Origin: Theocolax elegans
Lineage: Eukaryota; Arthropoda; Insecta; Hymenoptera; Cerocephalidae
DNA: 64,000 nucleotides
Reading direction: 5' to 3'
Assembly: GCA_026168455.1 (NCBI GenBank)
Contig: CM047431.1
Span: forward strand, 42,186,253 to 42,250,252
Below are positions 54,605 to 64,000 of this stretch, in pieces. A model generated the notes under the pieces. That model was given only the letters and a program-made list of their open reading frames with translations, was not told where the DNA came from and searched no databases. The stretch's first letter is position 1, and every line of letters begins with the position of its first letter. Position numbers and translations under genes: made by a program.

Positions 54605-57600
54605 TTAAGATACATTTTCGTCGAGGGTTAACAATGGGCAAACGCGAGCAATATGCCTACGCAAGATCGTAGATGTTGTTTTGACAGTAACGACACGTAC
54701 CAATCCGTCGGGTCCCGGATGAACTTCGATAACTCGTCCAAGGGGCCATTTAGAAGGTGGGTAGCGGTCGTCTCTTAGTAAGACTAATTGGCCCACTGAA
54801 AAGTTTTCTGTCGGAGTTTTCCACTTAGAGCGTTCTTGCAAATACTGAAGGTATTCAGAAGACCATCGCCTCCAAAATTGCTGCCGTATACGTTGAAGTA
54901 ATTGAAATCGATTCAATTGGTTAATCGGGACTGCTGAGACCTCGGCATCTGGGATTAGAGATGATGTTGTCCCGATCAAAAAATGAGATGGAGTAAGAGC
55001 TTCCAAATCATCGACATCTGCTTTCATTGGACAGAGAGGGCGAGAGTTAAGGCACGCTTCAATTTCTACAAGCAGAGTAGATAATTCTTCAAAGGTGAGA
55101 GTATGTTCACCGATAACTCTCTTCAAATGATGCTTAGTGGATTTGACTCCGGCTTCCCATAGTCCGCCATAATGAGGCGTATTTGGTGGTATAAATGTCC
55201 ACTCAGTACCATCGTTGGCTAGTTGAGCGGCGGTTTCCTTGTAAAAGGTGGATGCAGCCTGAAACATGTTCCGCAACTCCTTGTCTGCTCCATGGAAAGT
55301 GGTGGCATTGTCGCTGTAAAGCCTTTGGCAGATACCACGTCGTCCAACAAATCGGCGATACGCCGAGATAAAGCTACTTGTGGTCAGGTCGCTGACGAGT
55401 TCTAGGTGTATGGCTCTTGTGGCGAAGCAAATAAATAGCGCTATGTACCCCTTATAGGATCGATGTCCTCGACCTTTAGTGGTGCGAATCGCGATAGGGC
55501 CTGCATAATCAAGGCCGGTTGATGAAAAGGGACGACCTGCCGTTACTCGAGCCGCCGGGAGGTCTCCCATCATTTGATGAGCAAAGTGCGGTTTAACGCG
55601 TTGACATGGTACGCAGTTTCTTATGACAGTTTTAATTAAGCGATTTCGACCTAACACCCATACATTCTGCTGTAAAAGACTCAAGGTTAGAGTAGGACCG
55701 CCATGAAGGGATAATGAATTTGCATGCTTTACGAAGAGGCGGCTTAGATGTGACCGATACGGTAGGATAGGTGGATGCTTTTGTGAGTAGGTTAACTGCG
55801 AATTAATTAAACGTCCACCGACACGTATTATGCCACCTTCAATGACCGGGTTAAGTTTACTTAACGGACTGCTCTTGGTCACCATTTGTCCAGTTTGCAA
55901 TAATTTTAATTCTTTTTTAAATGCGCTTGCTTGTGCTAATCGAATGACCGTATCACGAGCTTCTGATAATTCGATTGAAGTTAAAAACGAGGTGTAAGCA
56001 GGACGATTGGCTTTACGTAAACGTAGATTTATTATCGGCCTACGGCAGTATGCTACGACGCGAATAAGCCGACTTAGTGTCGAATAACGATTCAACCATT
56101 CCGATTCTAGTTGTTCAGCTTGAACATGCAAATTCTGCGCTACTATCGGGGATTGAGGCCATTCTTGCGCGGTGCGAGCCAGCCAGGTTGGGCCGTGCCA
56201 CCAAAGATCACATTTTATAAGTTCATCTACGCTTGTACCGCGAGTACCCAAATCTGCGGGGTTATCTTTAGTTGGTACATGTCCCCATATTGCCGTCGGT
56301 AATTCGGTTTGTATGAAGGATACGCGATTAGCAACGAACGTTTTCCAGTGACACGGATGCTTAGCTAGCCATGTTAATACTATTTGACTATCAGTCCAAG
56401 TATAAATCGGTAAGTTTTTAACGAACTCCAATTTCTTTAAATTAAAGATGAGTTTAACTAGTAAATCGGCGCCGCAAAGCTCTAAATTCGGTACGCTAAC
56501 AGTTTTTACCGGTGCTACTCGTGTCTTAGCGGCAATTAATGAAATTTGAATTCCACCTGCGTCATCTTCACAACGAAGATAGACAGCCGCTGCATAAGCT
56601 CGCGTTGACGCATCAGAAAAACCGTGTATCTGATAAGACTGGTTGTTTGACGAACCTAACCAACGAGCGATCGATAAGCAGGATAGATTTTTTAATGAAA
56701 AGCAATACTCTTGCCATTGCGCGCGAACACTGTCCGGTAACTGTGCGTCCCAATCGCACTTTAAAATCCATAAATCCTGCATAAGGATTTTCGCGACTAC
56801 TGTAATCGGAGAGAGCCAGCCCAAGGGGTCAAAAAGTCGCGCAATGCTCGATAGTACCGCGCGTTTAGTTGAGGCTGCACTAGCCGCTTCAATGTCGAAT
56901 GGACAAAAACTAAATTCATCGGTATTTGGATTCCATCGTACACCTAAAGTTTTCACAGAATCATCGCTATTAATTTCCTTTACAATATTAATGGGTTCTC
57001 GAGTTTTTGGCAACAAGTTTGAATGGTTTGCGGCCCATTTGTCCAATTCTATACCTCCCGAGGTTAACAAGCGAATCAGTTGATCGCGTTTTTCTATTGC
57101 TACCGATAGCTCGTCTGCACCGCAAAACGCGTCGTCCACGTAAGTATTCTCGATAAGGCAACGGGAGCCCAGCGGAAACTGAATACTTTGATCCTCAGCT
57201 AATTGCTTAAGTGTGCGGATTGCTAAATAAGGAGCGCACGCGGTTCCGTAAGTCACGGTTGTAAGTCGAAATTCGATTGGGGAATCTTCGGCGCGGGGCG
57301 CCCATAAAATGCGCTGGTAGTCTTGGTCGTAAGGATGTACTCGTATTTGCCGGAACATTTTTACAATATCCGCGGTAAAGGCATATCGATACCTTCGCCA
57401 ATTTAATAGAATTAATGCGAGATCATTTTGTAAAGAAGGCCCGGGAAGTAAAAATTGATTAAGTGAGTGTTGGGATCGAGTACGCCGTGAGGCGTCGAAT
57501 ACGACTCGAAGTTTCCAATAATCCATAGAACTTTGTATTACCGCATGATGTGGTAGGTACCACGCTTGAGGGTTGTTTAATTCAGATGAAGGAACTCGCG

Positions 57601-59860
57601 ACATATGACCTAAGCGTTCATACGTAGACATGAATTCGCGATATTCACTACTTAATCGAGGATCTTTAAGAAAACGGCGGTGCAAACTCTCGAGTGAACG
57701 TAATGCGAGTCGTCGGGTTTCGTAAGCAACCTTTGGTGGTTCTGATTTAAAGGGCAACCGTACCGTGTATCGTCCGTCGAGTTCTCGCTTGTGTGTTTCA
57801 TTAAATAGATTTTCGCATCTCTCTTCTTCCGGGTGTAATTTTTTAATACACTGTACGGATTCCTCTAGTTCCCAAAAAGTCTGCAGTTGTCTCTGTAATT
57901 CGTCGGTGGAAACACAATGTAACGCGTTGACCGGAGCATTTTTTAACGCCGCCCGCCGTGGCGCGTCGCCACTAACTGTTCCTGAGATAATCCAGCCAAG
58001 GGCGGTATTTTGAGCTATTAAATTAGTTGAATGGGACCGCTTTAATCCAGATCGTATCAATTGACCATACGCGTCAGCGCCTAAAATAATGTCTATCGAA
58101 TCAGGAGTGTGAAAATATGGATCCGCGAGTTCGAGGTCGTCGAAGGAACTTAACTCGATTTGCGTGACCTGTCGAGAGGGCAAGTGTGACGTCAATTTTG
58201 ACAAGATAAATGCTTCTATTGTTAATTGAAAGTCCGGTTGAGTTCGTGATTGGATTGTCAGTTGAGTCATACCACGAGTAGTTCCAGTAATGGTCGCGCC
58301 TAATCCGGATAACGATACTTGAACCGAGCGCCTCGAGGCTCCCAGGAGTTGTACCATAGATTCGGTGACGAACGTAGCCTCTGAACCTTGATCGAATAGT
58401 GCGCGTGCGCGAGTCCGAACACCCTGGCTATTAATAAGGATTATTTGTGCAGTCGCGAGTATAGTACAACGTTTCGACCTAGCGACATTAGCAGTTAATA
58501 CCGCGACTGATTCCTCTGGGTTGATGTTGGCTCTCTGACTCGATTGACTTCTCGCGCCGTTAGTAGAAGTTGATGTTTGATTCAGTTGGTGTAAAAGAGT
58601 ATGGTGCTTTCCGCGACACTTCAAGCATCTACCATTCGAGGAGCATCCGATAATTTGATGATTACCCAGACAATTAAAACATAACTTCAATCGACGAACT
58701 GTTTTCTGCCGTTCCGTTAGAGATAATTTTATAAAATCAGGGCAACTATAAATTGAATGCGGCGCCCGGCAAAGAGTACATTTTCGGCTACTTGAGGATT
58801 CGTATTGACGTGTAGGAAGAGCGTGAAAAACTCTTTTTACCCTTGTCGTTGTTCTCACCTCCGGTACGGTTCTGGAGTCATTTCTGGGTTCCGCGGCAAT
58901 GACGTTAAGAGCCCGAGCTCGTTTCTCAAGAAATTTAGCAAGATCAGTGAACTTCGGAAAGCGCGAGAGTGGATCGCGGTCGGTATCGTGAGTTTGATTG
59001 TCGTCAATTATTTGCTGATCTATGGCACTTATTTCAGATTCCCATAACATTCGAGAATCGGGATCGAGTTTATTAGCAATCAAAAACACGAGCATGAAGT
59101 TGCAGTGTTGCACGGGCATTTTTAAGTTTTCTAGTGCGCGTACAATTAATTGTGCTTCGTCGGTAAACGATCTCAATTCCCGAGCCGTACCTCGTTTTAA
59201 CTGTGGTAAATTCACAAGCGCGTGCAAATGATTATTAACTGTAATACGAGGATTATAAAACCGATTTCTTAAAGTTTGCCAAGTCGATCTATAATTAGCA
59301 TTAGTAATTGTAACGTTCTTTATTAAATCCGCGGCGGAACCAGTGAGGCATGACTTAAGATATTGCAATTTCGTCGCGTCGGAGATGTGCGGCACATCAT
59401 GCACTAATGACGAGAACAAATCGTAAAAATTATCCCAGTCCTCAAACCGTCCTGAGAATGTGGGGAGATCGAGCTTCGGAAGCTTCGCGGGACGCTGCTG
59501 TGTGTCTACACTATCTTCGTCTCGATTTCTAACTAGTCTAGCGCGGTCATTAATTCGTGCTTGAAGATCTAAGAGTATACCTAAAAATTCATCTCGAGTT
59601 TCTTCGTATAGAACTTGCATATCTTCAAATTCACGCTCAGTTACATACGGATCATTCTTCGCGTCATCTTTAATGATAATTTCCCCATGAGTTTTTCGCG
59701 TTTCAAGCCATATTTGATCGATCGCGTCAATTCTCGATTGTACGATATTCCCAGTTAGCGTATCGCGTGGTTTCTCAGTTAAGCGGGTTCGAATGGACTT
59801 TATTTCAAGCATGCGTTCGCGTTGCAAAGGTATTAGTTTTTTCCAAGAGGTCGGCGCCAT
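54605..59860 (-). CDS. gag-pol: BEL/Pao Gag-Pol polyprotein
   Basis: A single 1751-residue frame supplying capsid, protease, RT, RNase H and integrase; the ATG at 59,858-59,860 is the first in frame. Residues 1-350 are the Gag/DUF1759-like region (contains LPKLDLPTFSGRFEDWDNFY). Three zinc knuckles lie at 371-383, 394-406 and 412-424 (C-X2-C-X3-H-X4-C/H). The A17-like protease active site is FDQGS (D490). RT shows VVFDAS (787-791) and YVDD (907-910). RNase H has FSDAS (D1083) and WTDSQ (D1157). The integrase has H1379/H1386/C1416/C1419, then D1451, D1517 and E1569. A DUF5641-type domain ends it (about 1655-1745, with WPLGRV). Every catalytic residue is present and no stop or frameshift occurs. 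Translation as one polyprotein is the rule for the family. Confidence 0.97.
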   Translation of the reverse strand: MAPTSWKKLIPLQRERMLEIKSIRTRLTEKPRDTLTGNIVQSRIDAIDQIWLETRKTHGEIIIKDDAKNDPYVTEREFEDMQVLYEETRDEFLGILLDLQARINDRARLVRNRDEDSVDTQQRPAKLPKLDLPTFSGRFEDWDNFYDLFSSLVHDVPHISDATKLQYLKSCLTGSAADLIKNVTITNANYRSTWQTLRNRFYNPRITVNNHLHALVNLPQLKRGTARELRSFTDEAQLIVRALENLKMPVQHCNFMLVFLIANKLDPDSRMLWESEISAIDQQIIDDNQTHDTDRDPLSRFPKFTDLAKFLEKRARALNVIAAEPRNDSRTVPEVRTTTRVKRVFHALPTRQYESSSSRKCTLCRAPHSIYSCPDFIKLSLTERQKTVRRLKLCFNCLGNHQIIGCSSNGRCLKCRGKHHTLLHQLNQTSTSTNGARSQSSQRANINPEESVAVLTANVARSKRCTILATAQIILINSQGVRTRARALFDQGSEATFVTESMVQLLGASRRSVQVSLSGLGATITGTTRGMTQLTIQSRTQPDFQLTIEAFILSKLTSHLPSRQVTQIELSSFDDLELADPYFHTPDSIDIILGADAYGQLIRSGLKRSHSTNLIAQNTALGWIISGTVSGDAPRRAALKNAPVNALHCVSTDELQRQLQTFWELEESVQCIKKLHPEEERCENLFNETHKRELDGRYTVRLPFKSEPPKVAYETRRLALRSLESLHRRFLKDPRLSSEYREFMSTYERLGHMSRVPSSELNNPQAWYLPHHAVIQSSMDYWKLRVVFDASRRTRSQHSLNQFLLPGPSLQNDLALILLNWRRYRYAFTADIVKMFRQIRVHPYDQDYQRILWAPRAEDSPIEFRLTTVTYGTACAPYLAIRTLKQLAEDQSIQFPLGSRCLIENTYVDDAFCGADELSVAIEKRDQLIRLLTSGGIELDKWAANHSNLLPKTREPINIVKEINSDDSVKTLGVRWNPNTDEFSFCPFDIEAASAASTKRAVLSSIARLFDPLGWLSPITVVAKILMQDLWILKCDWDAQLPDSVRAQWQEYCFSLKNLSCLSIARWLGSSNNQSYQIHGFSDASTRAYAAAVYLRCEDDAGGIQISLIAAKTRVAPVKTVSVPNLELCGADLLVKLIFNLKKLEFVKNLPIYTWTDSQIVLTWLAKHPCHWKTFVANRVSFIQTELPTAIWGHVPTKDNPADLGTRGTSVDELIKCDLWWHGPTWLARTAQEWPQSPIVAQNLHVQAEQLESEWLNRYSTLSRLIRVVAYCRRPIINLRLRKANRPAYTSFLTSIELSEARDTVIRLAQASAFKKELKLLQTGQMVTKSSPLSKLNPVIEGGIIRVGGRLINSQLTYSQKHPPILPYRSHLSRLFVKHANSLSLHGGPTLTLSLLQQNVWVLGRNRLIKTVIRNCVPCQRVKPHFAHQMMGDLPAARVTAGRPFSSTGLDYAGPIAIRTTKGRGHRSYKGYIALFICFATRAIHLELVSDLTTSSFISAYRRFVGRRGICQRLYSDNATTFHGADKELRNMFQAASTFYKETAAQLANDGTEWTFIPPNTPHYGGLWEAGVKSTKHHLKRVIGEHTLTFEELSTLLVEIEACLNSRPLCPMKADVDDLEALTPSHFLIGTTSSLIPDAEVSAVPINQLNRFQLLQRIRQQFWRRWSSEYLQYLQERSKWKTPTENFSVGQLVLLRDDRYPPSKWPLGRVIEVHPGPDGLVRVVTVKTTSTILRRHIARVCPLLTLDENVS

Positions 59861-60192
59861 TGTTTATGGTTCCTTTTAGTCGAAAAACGATTAAAAAACT
59901 TTTTTATTGTTGATTAAATTAAATTATTATCAAAATTCTCTTTGTCTTCGTTAATGCAAGCGCGAGAAACTATACAATCAAAGTAGAAGCCGAATAACAA
60001 GGTTGACTTTAAATTTTCGTGTTACGCATCAAGAAGTAGGAAGGTACCGAAAATTAGAAAAAAAATGAGGAAAAATAGCAGAATGTATGGTTTACAAATT
60101 ATACTAATAAATAATAAATACTACCTTCTGTGCAATGCAAAAGTTCTTACACTTAATCAATTACAATCCCTTCCTCACCCGGGGCACCAAAA
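59861..60192 (-). other. Leader of the BEL/Pao element
   Basis: 332 bp between the 5' LTR and the ATG. AT-rich, with the primer-binding site at its start and no other structure seen. Confidence 0.8.
60173..60189 (-). other. Primer-binding site of the BEL/Pao element
   Basis: TGGTGCCCCGGGTGAGG on the element strand begins 3 nt after the LTR. It ends the way tRNA-complementary sites do (TGG pairing with CCA). The matching tRNA would end CCUCACCCGGGGCACCA; its identity is not assigned. Confidence 0.75.
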
Positions 60193-61103
60193 TGTTTACA
60201 GATTTATAAACTTAATGAAAAGGTTTGGTGAGGTTTAATTAGGGATTCAGAAATAAAACAAAACATTTCGCGGTTGAACAGAAAGTAAATTTATTGGGAC
60301 TGGCTAGAAAAAACTCTCCTCGAGAAGGAGAGAAAAAGCCGTGCAATGTCCTTTTCAAAATAATACAAATGCGCTTACAAAAAAACTTAATGCTAGAACT
60401 TACGCAGGTTTCGCTATAACGGCGGATACCGCCAGAGGAGCGCTCCTTTTGAACGAGATCCCAAAATGCTTCTGCGTCCAGAAGCTGGGGCTGAGTATGC
60501 GTTTGTGCATCTACAGCGAAGAAGAGTCGTTCTCAGACGACGAGTCTAGGCTCACAGAACGCACAGAATCACACGCACAGAAACCGCACGCACAGAGAAA
60601 AAATTAATCGTAGAGTCGTTCTCGGACAACGAGTCTAAGCTCACACAAGTTACATACACAGAATATCGAAAATGCCGAACGCGGTAAAAAGGCGATGGAT
60701 CTGCGGAACCGAGGTTCGAACTAGACGGGCAACAACGACTGAATGTCTCCTCCCCGCTCGCATTCTGACGCTATCCCTTTTGCCCTGTGTCATCGTGGAG
60801 GGGAGGATGGGAATCACCCGCTTGCAGGTATGTGCTTTCCGGGGTCTCGAGCTGCGAGAGGAGCCGTCTCCGTCGCGTGGGTTTTCCCAGTAATAACCCA
60901 CACGTGTTACGAGTGCAGATGTCTGCATGCAAGTTTCGGACAAGTTCGAGCCGGCCGCGAACAGGGAAAGGAAGGTTTATGAAGGTTGAAAACGGTATCG
61001 AGGCCCATCGTCAACGCTAATCGTTAGAAGGACGTAGAGAGCGAGCGAGACAGAAAGAAAAAAGAGAAAGAAAAAATGTACCGTTTTGTGTAGTTTACAA
61101 ACA
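60193..61103 (-). repeat. 5' LTR of the BEL/Pao element
   Basis: 911 bp; the partner of 53,610-54,520, offset exactly 6583 bp throughout. Confidence 0.95.
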
Positions 61104-61108
61104 ATTGC
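61104..61108. other. Right target-site duplication (ATTGC)
   Basis: ATTGC follows the right LTR directly and equals 53,605-53,609. Confidence 0.9.
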
Positions 61109-62706
61109 ATAGTTAATATTTTACGATTACGTATTTTTTTCGCGACCAATCGGACGATATTCGTCGATGCGTGTAATAAATTTCCTATATATATATATAA
61201 ATGTATAATCGAATTATTTATTTTTACTCGATAATTATTTATTATTATTTTTGCCGGAAAACAAACCGTTTTTTTTCATGCCAAACAAGATTATTATTCG
61301 CGCTCTTAATTAAATGTAAATTTTAATTTTAATTTAAGCAACGAAATTTAATATTTATATACAACGTATACGTGTACTACATCCGAGTAACCAGATATAA
61401 AGAAATATTTTTGTTTGCGATTCTTCTGTGTTATGCCGTTATACATATGCTATAAATATTGTCGTATCGCGCGTGTAAAAGTATTTACAGTTGAGGTGTG
61501 ACAAAATAATTTCTTAACAATGTGGTTTTATCATTGTTAAAATTTAAACAGTTCCGAGTTTATGTATGAGCTACCGATATGTGTCTAATTTTGTTATTGT
61601 ACGACCCAATAATGTATATTTTAGAGTCAATAATATACCGTCATATATAAATATAGCTGTTCATGTAAAAAAGATGTGGTTACGAGTGTACAAAATTAAA
61701 GACTTTTATATACAGTTATATGTCGCAACGATATAAATCAATAAAATAATAGTAATTTTTGATATCGAGTAACATATAACTTGGTAAACGTAATTAATTG
61801 TTTGTATATACGTTTTTCTAAACCTAGTGTTTTTACAGATTAATGGAAAAGGAAAGAATGCTTCCTTTTAAATTGATAAGCAAATTAGATTATTATTATT
61901 GTATGGGATTTGCAAACACACGAATTAAGTAAGTACGTTTGTTTATTAAAAAATCGAAAGATGAGTTTTGCAACTGAAGTAACTTTTGTTAAACTATCTG
62001 AAGCAAAAGGCATTTGTGAGTTATTGCTGTAAAATCACTATATATATGTGCTATAAAATAAAAAATTACCTGCTTAGAGTCGAAACTGAGTATCTCGGTA
62101 TCGAGTCAGAACTTAATCATTCTAATCAAGTTATACATCCAGTGTAAAGAGACAAATTATTACTCAACTTGTAAGGAGTAAAGAATTACTGAATTCGAGT
62201 GAAATTTTCGTTAAAAACATGTTGTAACTCAGTTTTGGCCGTAGCTTCTGCAGTGACCTTTTTCACTCTAAGCAATTTAGACAGTAATCCAAATGAACAT
62301 TGTTTCTACTACAAAGTTTTCACATTCGATGTCTCACTCGAATTCAAATTTGTCTCAATATACAACTAAAATGTTTATCTGAACAACAAAAATTAATGAG
62401 GATAAAAATAAAAAATTCATTATATTTTGTTGAAAGAATTAATAATAATAATTTAATAATTTAATAAACCCGCCACTATACATTTATTTTATTAAAATTC
62501 TAATTAAAAAGTGTATTTATTTAATCTAATCGAAGTGTATATGTACATATGTATATATATAATCATTACCATTTTATCAACTCAAACCAGGTAAATATTT
62601 TATATTTCGATGAAAATAAGTTTTGTTTTCTCGTGCATGCGGATGTGACGTCTTTATTGATTGCTGCAAAACCTCCTGTAATGTATTGTATTGTAAATCT
62701 GAAATA
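61109..62706. other. Non-coding stretch, nothing recognised
   Basis: AT-rich DNA with a TA-rich tract at 61,185-61,205. No gene, RNA or repeat element was identified. Confidence 0.5.
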
Positions 62707-62969
62707 AATCGTTTGAAAGCTAGTGATTTTAATAAAATATTTATGTTGCCTCCCCGCGTAAAAATGTAAAACTTAATATCAACTTGATATAAAGTTTATG
62801 TTTGGCAAAAGTTGATATCAACATACGCAATGAGACTATCCCAAACTTGGAAAAATATTAATTAAACATTTATATAAAGTTCAGATAAACTTGAAATAAT
62901 CTCTTAGATAAGTGTAAAAATATCATTTTTAAACGGATAAAATTTTATTAATAAAAAAAAAAAAAAAGA

Positions 62970-63035
62970 ATTTATTCCGAGATTTGAACCTCCGATTTTC
63001 TACTTCGAAGTCTCACTCTACCGACTGAGCCATTT
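62970..63035 (-). tRNA. tRNA-like sequence, palindrome copy B
   Basis: The minus strand has TGGCTCAGTCGGTAGAGT (an excellent A-box) and CGGAGGTTCAAATCTCGG (B-box and T-arm) at tRNA spacing. The anticodon arm (GAGACTTCGAAGTAG) is not a clean 5-bp stem with a 7-nt loop, and the ends do not form a good acceptor stem. Probably tRNA-derived and not a working tRNA, although polymerase III transcription is plausible. Confidence 0.5.
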
Positions 63036-63134
63036 TTATTGTTTATGTCATAATATTAAATGTTGGTTATAAAGAACAATTGAAACATGCTTCTAAGTTT
63101 ATAACCTGAATGTAACTTATTTAACATACAATAA

Positions 63135-63202
63135 AATAGCTTATAGTTGATAGAGCGAGAGACTTCTCGAAGTAAAAGATCGGAGGTTCGAATCTCGGAA
63201 TA
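63135..63202 (+). tRNA. tRNA-like sequence, opposite orientation, copy B
   Basis: TAGCTTATAGTTGATAGAGC is A-box-like with changes, and CGGAGGTTCGAATCTCGG is a perfect B-box/T-arm. The anticodon region (GAGACTTCTCGAAGTA) resembles the partner at 62,970-63,035. Confidence 0.5.
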
Positions 63203-63463
63203 AATATTTTTTTTTTATTAATAAAATTTTACCCGTTCAAAAATAATATTTTTACACTTATTTAAGAGATTATATCAAGTTTATCTGAACTTTATACAAA
63301 TGTTTAATTAATATTTTTCCAAGTTCGGGATAGTCTCATTGCGTATGTTGATATCAACTTTTGCCAAACATAAACTTTATATCAAGTTGATATTAATTTT
63401 ACATTTTTACGCGGGTCGATTTGTGATTTTATTAAAATCAACGACACTAATTTTCAAATGACT

Positions 63464-63889
63464 ATATTCATTTGTGATTTTATTTAATTGTTACAAGGCA
63501 AGCAAACACGTAAATTCAAACAAAGCTGTATAGTTTAATTGAATATACAACATATTTCTACAAATACAATTTGTCGCGTTCGATAAATTTTCTATTCCAC
63601 GTAACTCGCTGTGGTATTCCGATTTATCGATATAAATATTTATCAAATAAAGTTAAATTGAGACGCGTAACAAATATTAATTTAATTCGATCGGGTATTA
63701 TTTATGCAAACTATATATATATATCTTTACATTTCGATACTCTCTCATTTTTTCTCAATGAAATCTCAAATGCCAATTTATTTTAAGCGTGCACGCTGAG
63801 AGAAAGAGATTGTTAATTTGCTTTTGGAAACTGACATTATTTTGTAATAAAATAATATTCCTTGTATATTAACGCTTGGTTCTTAACTA
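63464..63889. other. Non-coding stretch
   Basis: AT-rich DNA with a short TA run at 63,713-63,722; no gene supported. Confidence 0.5.
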
Positions 63890-64000
63890 TTAACCTTTAG
63901 AGGACGGGATGGTCCCTATACGGGCTATGCCCATGATAGACCCTTTACATGTGTTAGTTTTGAGATGTGAGACATCACAAAAACTCGATTTCTATAGAAA
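63890..64000 (+). mobile_element. Possible left end of a piggyBac-like element, cut by the window
   Basis: A TTAA at 63,890-63,893 is followed by CCTTTAGAGGACGGGATGG and then more GC-rich, hyphenated repeat-like sequence (CCCTATACGGGCTATGCCC). TTAA plus CCTTT(A/G)AGGACGG is typical of piggyBac-superfamily termini in insects. The other end lies outside the window. Confidence 0.4.

Larger units (their letters stand above)
53610..61103 (-). mobile_element. Intact BEL/Pao LTR retrotransposon
   Basis: A complete 7494-bp element on the minus strand: 911-bp LTRs, PBS, one Gag-Pol frame and a PPT, flanked by a 5-bp duplication. The LTRs are equal in length, every frame inside them translates identically, and the polyprotein is uninterrupted, so insertion is recent and the copy may be functional. 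The BEL/Pao assignment rests on the Gag N-terminal (DUF1759-like) region, the A17-like protease, the YVDD RT, and the C-terminal DUF5641-type domain after the integrase. Confidence 0.97.
62707..63463. mobile_element. Palindromic element with two divergent tRNA-like sequences, copy B (complete)
   Basis: The arms (62,753-62,960 and 63,215-63,417) are close inverted copies. Both begin CCCGCGTAAAAATGTAAAA inward and share AACTTGATATAAAGTTTATG, GTTGATATCAACATACGCAA and GAGACTATCCC. Weaker inverted similarity continues outward (TTTGAAA-TAGTG, ATTTTAATAAAAT), so the element may span 62,707-63,463. A tRNA-like sequence sits at the inner end of each arm, around a 100-bp centre that itself has GGTTATAAA/TTTATAACC. 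No protein-coding capacity and no clear target duplication. Confidence 0.75.

Noticed and set aside
1..64000. CRISPR arrays or prokaryotic operons
   Set aside because: No regularly spaced repeats with unique spacers, no ribosome-binding sites or gene clusters; the sequence is plainly eukaryotic.

Overview
This is a eukaryotic window, almost certainly from an insect. It is AT-rich, with short GC/CpG-richer patches, many GA/CT and TA microsatellites, and arthropod-type LTR retrotransposons (a Ty3/gypsy-class element and a BEL/Pao element). The texture resembles intergenic or intronic DNA of a hymenopteran (bee, wasp or ant), but that is an inference from composition and not proof. No intact host protein-coding gene could be supported. 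Almost all recognisable coding capacity belongs to mobile elements.

Layout: 1-15,500 is mostly non-coding DNA with inverted-repeat (foldback/MITE-like) elements at 3,284-3,645, 7,224-7,392 and 7,479-8,129, and a possible CCAAT/TATA promoter near 14,000. 15,550-18,891 looks like a Helitron-type segment whose 3' end (GC hairpin followed by CTAG|T) lies at 18,891. On its minus strand it carries exon-like pieces, including a frameshifted fragment resembling TIMMDC1, the Tim17-family complex I assembly factor. 21,486-37,201 is a very recent, giant (15.7 kb) Ty3/gypsy-class retrotransposon with 2.03-kb LTRs that differ by one G in a homopolymer and an ACTT target-site duplication. It has a 1011-residue Gag, a canonical -1 frameshift heptamer, a protease-RT-RNase H-integrase ORF, and a third 829-residue ORF. 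That ORF sits where an env gene would be expected, but it encodes a long charged helix plus Gag-type zinc knuckles. The element inserted into one arm of an older palindromic element (remainder 37,206-37,745) that carries two oppositely oriented tRNA-like sequences. A second copy of that palindromic family is at 62,707-63,463.

38,976-40,735 is a cluster of nested inverted-repeat elements. One holds a 5S rRNA-derived SINE (minus strand, 40,230-40,654) with a target-site duplication of about 21 bp. 40,740-53,604 is non-coding DNA with microsatellites, a degenerate tandem array and a few strong hairpins. 53,610-61,103 is an intact, recent BEL/Pao retrotransposon on the minus strand: 911-bp LTRs with no length difference, an ATTGC duplication, and a single 1751-residue Gag-Pol ORF. 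The far right end (from 63,890) looks like the terminus of a piggyBac-like element.

How the genes work together: in the gypsy-class element, Gag should form the particle, the -1 shift should give a Gag-linker-(Pro-Pol) product, and ORF3 has its own splice-acceptor-like sequence 2 nt before its ATG, suggesting a spliced subgenomic message. In this copy a further shift is needed between the linker frame and the protease frame, at an A8 run. The BEL/Pao element makes everything from one continuous frame.
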